Shown: in pieces, positions 57,411-64,000 of the stretch
How positions within the stretch are numbered: the stretch's first letter is position 1
How the letters are laid out: the number at the start of each line of letters is the position of its first letter
NCBI RefSeq assembly: GCF_022458985.1
Contig: NC_061790.1
Coordinates: 19,820,397-19,884,396, forward strand
DNA from: Mugil cephalus
Lineage: Eukaryota; Chordata; Actinopteri; Mugiliformes; Mugilidae
Length of the DNA: 64,000 bases
Direction: 5' to 3'
Notes under the pieces: model-generated
Databases searched by the model: none
Seen by the model: the letters and a program-made list of their open reading frames with translations, nothing else
Told to the model about the DNA's origin: nothing
Translations under genes and position numbers: made by a program

Positions 57411-57679
57411 CCATTACCACTAGAGGAGGCAGAGGAGTAACTAAACATGTGATAAGCAGCAGAGAGAAGAAGAAGCGGAAGGAGACAGAGTAGCCATAGC
57501 TAACTGCTAAAGCTAACAGACCAAAGTTGATTAAGTGGAGACGAGATGTAAGATTCACAAGGAGTTATAGAAGACAGGTGGTTGAGTAGACTGAGTTCAC
57601 TGCTTATACAGACAAGGTGGTCGGGCTCAGCCTTAGAGATAGGGTTGGGAGCTCGGACACACAGGGGGAGCTCAGAATA

Positions 57680-57930
57680 GAACTGCTGCTCCTCCACATC
57701 AAGAGATGTGGCTCCTGTTAGAGGTGTTCTGGGCATGTCACACTGGATGGAGTCCTGGAGGACAACCCAGGACACGATGGGAGGATCATATCTTCCTTCT
57801 GGTCCAGGAGTACCTGGGGATTCCTCCAGAGGAACTGGTGGTAGTGGCCAGGGAGAGGGTCGTCTGCACTTTACTACAGAAACTGCTGCCCCTGTGACCC
57901 AGACCCAGATAAGATGGATGGACGGACACA
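57680..57930 (+). pseudogene. LINE ORF2 C-terminal fragment
   Basis: A frame reads QPRTRWEDHIFLLVQEYLGI and PPEELVVVARERVVC, ending near LLQKLLPL, then agataagatggatggacgg. This is the usual 3' end of a fish LINE family. It follows the active-site piece at 54880-55098 in the same orientation, with about 2.6 kb of other sequence between. Confidence 0.75.
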
Positions 57931-58235
57931 TTTTTATTAAAATGCACAAAACCCCTTTTCCTTAATACTATTATTGCATGTCATAGCAGTACTCTTGACA
58001 CCCAACTTGACACCAGAATCAATATTATCTCAAGTACTGTGGGTGTTAACATAATACAAAATCTTAGTTTTTTGTTTAATGTGAATTGCAAATTAGTTAA
58101 TTATGAATTTTGTTTATTCATTTTGTATTCTAAGGTCATTTTCTCATTCAAGAAAATATAATATTCAGCCTGAAACTGTCTTGCAGGTTGTATTCTATAG
58201 TACTATTTAATTACTAGCAGTTTTCAAGACTGTTC

Positions 58236-58305
58236 TTTTTATATGCCACTGAGCTACTTTGACCAAGCAATTTCCCTTGTGTATCAATAAAGTGTCTCTA
58301 AGTTA
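58236..58305 (+). repeat. LINE 3' tail, variant
   Basis: Contains gaccaagcaatttcccttgt and tcaataaagtgtctctaag. It is the same tail as elsewhere, with small changes. Confidence 0.65.
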
Positions 58306-58895
58306 TAAGTTAGATACCCATCAGTTTCACCTGCAGACAATGGGAAACTAATTCGTACAGATCTCCTCGACTTTGGGTGTGATCACAGTAAAAGACTCTA
58401 TTATTTTTTTTTTTACCAGATTTATTATATAAATGTATATATTTTGGATTAGTCAGTGTCCAAAATTATATGTCTCCAACAATATGATTCATGGTAAGAT
58501 GGTCGCTGGTAAGCATGCAAAGAGACATCTTATGTAGACATGTAGAGGCATGTAGGCGATGATCATGGGGCACAAATGAGACATCTACTTTTTGAAAGAT
58601 ATTATGAAGTCAGAGTCAGAGTCAGTGTGTGCTACTATGGGTGTGGTTGAAACAACAATGAAAACTGTTGAAGAAAGGTTAAAGAGCAGGGGTAGATATC
58701 TTCCCACTGACGTGCCAGCAGATGGAATGTCCACAATCAGACACACATACACAAGTAAAACTTGGAATGAGAGACAGGGAAGCAGTGCAAGGGACACAGT
58801 GAAGCGAAAATACAAGTAAACACCAGACAGTCTTTCAAGGAATATTGTCTATTTTTTTGTGGTCAGCAGAGCAGGGTGCAGCAGCGTGTGCATCC

Positions 58896-59095
58896 TTCCG
58901 GCTGTGGTTCAGTGAGAGAGTGAGTTGTCTATGAACCAGAGGGTTAGCAACTCAATCCCTGATACAAGGACCACATGGTGACGTGTCCTTGAGCAAACTG
59001 CTGAACCCCAATGTGGGTGTACTTGTGTGAATGAATGGGTAGATGTGTCACTGTGACTGTAAAATCCCACTAAATGGATATTAATTTTACAAAAA
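58896..59095 (+). repeat. tRNA-derived SINE
   Basis: Head with ggttcagtgagagagtgag (A box) and gggttagcaactcaatccc (B box), then acgtgtccttgagcaaactg and a body like that of the SINE at 41882-42085. Confidence 0.6.
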
Positions 59096-59136
59096 CAAGA
59101 CCATTTAAAATTTCTTAGATTATTTAGGGAGAGACA

Positions 59137-60095
59137 CAATGTTGGCACAGTGATGGTTAGCACTGATGCCTCCCAGCAAGAAGGTTCCAGTCTGGGTTTG
59201 TGGTCTTTCTGTGTGGAGTTTGCATGTTCTTCATGTGTCTGCATGGGTTCTCTCAAACTCTGGCTGCTCCGGCTTCCTCACACCTTCCAAAGACATACTT
59301 GTTGGGTTCATTGGCGATTCTAAATTGTATGAATGGTTGTCTGTCTCTCTGTTACCCCTTTCACATCGAAAATAATGAGCTGACACAGTATTTTCAGACC
59401 CGAGTCGACCCGCCTTTGATATGCTTTCACATTGCCAACAGCCCCAGGTTCCGACCTCCCACTGTGAGAGCTGCATGTCGATTTTTTCATCCCTCTCATA
59501 TTTCATTGCATCAAGAATGTCATCATTACACATTTAAGTGCGCCAAATCTCCTCTTCTCCACAGATGCAGAGTAGCTTGCAGATCTCACGGCGTTGCCAG
59601 TGTGCTGCCATGATCGTTAAAAAGTGTATATAAACACAGTCACACATGTATTTCCCTGATCGGTGCGATTTCCCAAACATGATGTGGGATTAATTCGTCT
59701 ATGCGCTTCCATTAATGATCTTGTAGCAACACATTCGATTGAAAAAATGGACAAAAAAGTCAGAGATCGGTCTCTTATGGGAGTAGATCAAAACTTTGCT
59801 CTGTTTTTGAGCTGCTCGCAGCCCTGGAGCTTCTAAGGCAGGTACATCAGCATCATTGTGTAAATTAGTAGGTCGATGCGGCATTCCTGTACACAGCCGA
59901 ACCGAGCCAAGCCGATAAAATGCCAGGTCAAATGCTGGGTCGAAAACCCTTTCACATCAGCCCTTTCACACAGCACAAAAAACCTTAGTCAACCCACATC
60001 AGCCTGGGTTTTTTATTCGATGTGAAAGGGGCCTGGTGACCTGTCCAGGGTGTACCCCATCTCTCACCCAATGACAACTGGAATAGGCCCCAGAC
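59137..60095 (-). repeat. fish repeat R1, inverted and interrupted
   Basis: The left part, 59137-59353, and the right part, 60032-60095 (acctgtccagggtgtacccc), form one R1 copy in minus orientation. They are interrupted by the 677 bp element at 59355-60031. Confidence 0.7.
59355..60031. mobile_element. 677 bp MITE-like element with 16 bp perfect inverted ends
   Basis: The left end cccctttcacatcgaa (59355-59370) is perfectly repeated in reverse at 60016-60031. Extra partial copies (ccctttcacatcag, ccctttcacacag) lie just inside the right end. No transposase frame is seen. Target-site duplication is unclear (gtta on the left, cctg on the right). Confidence 0.75.
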
Positions 60096-60336
60096 AGTTT
60101 CTTCTTAAATGTAACAGTGTCCGTTCCATTCAAAAGTAGCAGTACTACGGGCATAACTCTTTAAGTACGACAAACAATAAGACTCCAGTTATGTGAAAAT
60201 GCACAGGACAGGGGTATCTGAGGCTATGTGGGAATGTGCAGACAAAGGAGAAAGAGAGGGTTAAACCCACCAGCTTTGTTTCTTTGGATATACAACATGA
60301 TCTGGATGACCTTGAACCTGGGCTTGAAATTATGTA

Positions 60337-61955
60337 CAGTCCTGCTCACCACTATTGGCACCCCTTCATTTGGTTTGCATAACCTCTACAATATCTTCAG
60401 AAATAAATGGAAATGTACCAAATTTATATCATCAGGATCTTTTAATTGGAGGTCCAAAGTAATTTAACAAAGAAAATTGTTTTTTCAACTTACATATTGT
60501 TATTTCAAAGAAGAAACAGAAAAAACATCATGTTGGCCCCCTCTTTAATATTTGGTTGCACACCCTTTGGCAGTGATGATAGCCTCCAAACATTTTTTGT
60601 AGCCATCTATAAGCTTCTTGCACTTCTCAGCTGGTATTTTTCCCACTTTTTCTTTGCAAATTTTTTGAGCTCTTGAACTTTTGCAGGTTTCTTTTCCCCA
60701 ATTGCAGATTTCAGGTCATACCAAAGATTTTCAATCAATCGGATTGAGATCAGGACTCATTGCTGGCCATTTTAAAACAGTCCATTTTTTCCTCTTCAAC
60801 CATGCCTGTGTGCTTTTGGATGTGTGCTTTGAGTCTTTGTCTTACTGGAGGACCCATGATCTTGATCATGATCTCAAACCAAGTTGTCTTACACTGAGTA
60901 GGACATTTCGCTCTATAATCTCTTGATAATTCTCTGATTTCATGAGTGCTGTGATACGGTCAAGGCCTCCAGTACCAGATGTAGCATTGCAGACCCACAG
61001 CATTATGGATTCTTCACCATGCTTAACTGTTGGTAGGGTGTTCTTTTCCTTGTAGGCTTCATTGCACCATCTGTAAACAAACTGTTAGTGTGTATTTCCA
61101 AAAAGCTCTATTTTTGTTTCATCTGTCCCCAGAACATTTTCCCAGAAGGATTGTGGTTTGTCCAGGTACTCTTTGGCAAAGATTAGTCATTCTTCTTTAT
61201 GTCTCAGCAAGTGTCTTCCTTGGCCTTCGTACATGAAGCTGTGTTTGATTTAGTGTGCGGCATATGGCACTTGTTGAAACCATGACCCCAGACTGTTCCA
61301 GGTTGGCCTTCAGGTCTGTGTTTGACATGGTGTTTTTTCCACCATTCGCACCAACCTTTGAAGACTTCTCTCATCCATTTTTATCTTCCCCCCACGTCCA
61401 GGGAGGTCCTTGACAGCTCCATGCTTGGCAAACTTCTTAATAATCTTAATAACGTTACGCACTGTTGAAACAGGGATACCAAGGTCTTCAGAGACGGCCT
61501 TATACCCTTTGGAGGTCTTTTGTTTTCTAATTATCGCACTTCTGATTTTCTCAGACAGCTCCTTTGTCTTCACCATTGTGACAAAGGAACAGGGGATAAC
61601 AGATGGCTTTTTAAAACACGGAAGTCATCATTCATTGGCTAATTCATGTCACATCAGCACAGACAATTTATCACAGGTGATTCTCATTTGTGATTTCCCA
61701 CAGAATAGTCACAATGTGTTTCCATACTGATTTACAGCAAAGGGTGCTAATACCAATGACACAGCAAGCTTTAAGTTTTTCTATTTTTTCCTCCCATTGT
61801 TTATTGTTTTAAATTGTTGTTTATCATTTGCTCTTTTGTATCAAACATAAGTCCTCTATAGAATAGAAATGCTTCACATGATTCATTTTTTTTCAGAAGA
61901 TATTCCACATTGTGTACTTAAACTTCATGGGTGCCAATAATGGTGAGCAGGGTTG
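60337..61955 (-). mobile_element. near-complete Tc1 transposon flanked by TA
   Basis: The left end cagtcctgctcaccactatt and right end aataatggtgagcagggttg are inverted copies, each bordered by TA (60335-60336 and 61956-61957). The length of 1619 bp is that of a full Tc1 element. Confidence 0.9.
60540..61576 (-). pseudogene. Tc1 transposase, frameshifted
   Basis: The start MVKTKELSEKIRSAIIRKQK is followed by YKAVSEDLGIPVSTVRNVIK (helix-turn-helix) and DLPGRGGKIKMDERSLQRLV (second DNA-binding part). The open frame stops near 61310 after 88 codons. Later transposase text continues in other frames down to about 60540 (QEAYRWLQKMFGGYHHCQ-like). Not expected to be active. Confidence 0.85.
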
Positions 61956-61957
61956 TA

Positions 61958-62990
61958 AGTGACAAGTAATCAGATGAAGATCTCTTCTTCTTCACTCTTC
62001 AAAAACAAAGGATTCTGTCTTTGATATAAATGTCTAACAACTTGTGCAGTAATGGAGGGATTTCAGGATGTCATCCAGCCACAGAAAACTCAACTCATAA
62101 TCAGCCAGTAAAGTGAATCGTATGCTCTCTAGAATCTGACTTTGTGTATCTGAAGCCCTGTCCATTCTGCAGCCTAATTCTTGAACCGAACAACTACTAG
62201 AATCATGAAATACAGAAGTCAGTTAAGCAATGTGGTGTTACAGAGAGAACAAGAATTCCATCCTGGAAAGAAACTGGTGGAGGATGGTGGTGCTATGGAG
62301 TTACTGGGGAATGGGATGCCTCTCCAATATCACAGCGACATGTGATATATGCATACAGTGGTACAATAATTTCAGGACATTTTCTATCTCAAGTGCTAAT
62401 TGTAAACCAGTTTCTGGGCAGGTCAAAATAAAACATTAAAGAACATGTCAAGTAATTTATTTTCAAAGATGGTTTCTGTCATTTAATATAATGCAGATAC
62501 ATACTTTAAGTGTCTTTTCTGAGAAATTTCATTTCAGTTAGCTATTTGATGCTATAAAAACAGGATGTGATTGCCTTGACACCCACTCTGGGTAAACACC
62601 AAATTCAAGCTCACAGCTTTAGAAGGAAGGGTGAGAATTAAACCAGTTAATTAGCTTACCAATGGGATGTGGGTCTGAACTAGACTCCGAAAGAAAAGGT
62701 ACAGTCAAACAACAATCAGTTGTGAAAACAGAGCAGACAGGAACAGATTCTACTGCCTTACCTAGTGGAGTGGCTTGCCCAGCTGAAGAAATATATACAC
62801 AGATTGTGTGGTGTACGGAATGCACATTGTTGACATTGTTGTATGTTCCTGGTAGTGTGAGCAATGCCGAAAAAGATTAGATGGAACATGAAGAAGTAAG
62901 TATGTACAGTATGTATGTACAGTACATTATTGATATTCAGTAAAAACAACATCATTTAGTAGAGTGTATAAAGATTAGGTGTAGTAGGAG
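61958..62990. other. intergenic, nothing recognised
   Basis: No identifiable gene or element. Confidence 0.4.
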
Positions 62991-62997
62991 TATAAGT

Positions 62998-63225
62998 TAG
63001 TGGTGCGATATGGAGTTCAACAGGGTCAATGCCTGAAGAAAGAAGCTATTCGTGAGCCTCCTGTTGCTCCGGTCAGATGGTAGGACAGTGAGAAACCCAT
63101 GGTTAGGGAGGGGCGAATCTGTGATAATGCATCTTACCTTTCTCTTGTAAGCATTTGTAGTTACACCCCTAACTTGATTGAGTATTGGGTCATAGGTCCT
63201 TAGTGATGTGCTGAAAGACATGGTC
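62998..63225. repeat. probable interspersed repeat
   Basis: The text ggagttcaacagggtcaatg, then gcctgaagaaagaagctatt resembles a common fish retroelement 3' region. I cannot assign the family. Confidence 0.35.
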
Positions 63226-63714
63226 TAATGAAGCCAGTTGGACCACATATTCTCCAACAAACACAAATGTAATCTCCAGATTTCCATACTGTAGCTCACT
63301 GAGGCTGCACAAAAATATCCTGTTTAGGAAATAATAAACCCTGGAATAGACCCCTTAATGGCCTATATCACTGTGGTACTCCCGTTTAGTTAATCACGAC
63401 ACAGGTTGTTCTTCCAGTCACAGGCATTTATTTCCCTTGCAATTTGCAGGGAAAAAATGTTGTAAGAACTCAATGGCCTTCTTAACTAAGCAGAGTTAAG
63501 GAAACTTAATTCTTCTTCTGTCATTTGCTTCTTTCATATCAAACTTGTTACTGATCGTTTGTTTATCTCAAGCATGGTGCAGGTAAAGTGTGTCAAAAAC
63601 AAAAACCTGCCATCACCGAAACCAGCGAACATTCGTTCTACTATGTAAATAAAATACAGTTCGCTTTAAACATATTATATCCATATAAAATAGCAAAAAT
63701 ATATTTCCATTGAG

Positions 63715-64000
63715 TCACTTTTCCTGGTCATCTAGAGTTGAGTCACTGACAAGCAACTGTAGCTTCCTCACACATCCATCTTCGCCTGGGTACACTTCAG
63801 TGACCTTGGCCAGTTTCCACTCATTTCGTGGTGCAAGGTCATCTTGTACAATCACTACATCGACTCTTGCATTTCAGTGTGTCTTGTGCCATTTTTGTCT
63901 CTGTTGCTCGTTTAACAGTTACTCTTTACTCCATCTAGACCAGAACTCATTGGCCAAATATTGCACTCTCCTCCATCTTGTGCGAAGATAAATGTCTTTT
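63715..64000 (-). pseudogene. BEL/Pao LTR retrotransposon, integrase C-terminal end
   Basis: On the minus strand from the window edge, I read RWRRVQYLANEFWSRW, then a stop, LLNEQQRQKWHKTH, VVIVQDDLAPRNEWKLAKVT and EVYPGEDGCVRKLQLLVSDS. This order is the conserved C-terminal segment of BEL/Pao polyproteins. In-frame stops show decay. Its 3' LTR, if present, should lie within about 63360-63700, but I could not bound it. The rest continues beyond the window. Confidence 0.75.

Noticed and set aside
57500..57949. 149-codon minus-strand frame
   Set aside because: It is antisense to the LINE C-terminal piece at 57680-57930.

Overview
The window is nuclear DNA of a ray-finned (teleost, probably percomorph) fish. 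The evidence is spliced genes with GT-AG introns, a vertebrate-type mcm9, three connexin genes of fish type, and many decayed fish transposable elements (Tc1, L2/Rex-like LINEs, tRNA-derived SINEs, hAT, BEL/Pao) with CA/TA/TAG microsatellites. There is no prokaryotic signal and no CRISPR array.

Layout. 1-8.7 kb holds the last ten coding exons of mcm9 (+), giving 985 codons plus stop. They run from the end of the N-terminal OB region through the complete MCM AAA+ core to a large disordered C-terminal exon. 10.3-11.1 kb holds a short connexin on the minus strand. 14.86-15.7 kb holds a second connexin (+), with an unusual second extracellular loop. 20.0-26.0 kb holds gja1 (connexin 43, +): a TATA-containing promoter, a non-coding exon 1 ending at 20145, a 2.5 kb intron, a single coding exon (22692-23858) and its 3' region. 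From about 26 kb to the end I find no convincing host gene. It reads as a gene-poor flank of gja1 filled with old mobile elements.

How the genes relate. MCM9 works with MCM8 in homologous recombination repair. The three connexins each make four-pass membrane subunits of gap-junction channels, and each has its coding region in one exon with a splice acceptor just 5' of the ATG. The two short connexins look like fish-specific alpha-type genes of the cx32.2/cx32.3 kind that neighbour gja1. The first is transcribed divergently from the other two.

Repeats. Several elements are nested, which gives a relative chronology: a LINE inside an L2-like LINE (30.3-32.2 kb), a SINE inside a Tc1 copy (41.8-42.3 kb), a Tc1 and a LINE piece between two halves of another Tc1 family (16.2-18.5 kb), and a 677 bp element with perfect 16 bp inverted ends inside an older fish repeat (59.1-60.1 kb). 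Three fragments of one Tc1 family share the same internal deletion, suggesting a non-autonomous derivative that was itself amplified. I found no clear new molecular system. The best leads are the non-canonical connexin loop, an unassigned possible first exon at 19.0 kb and the nested or deleted transposon derivatives.
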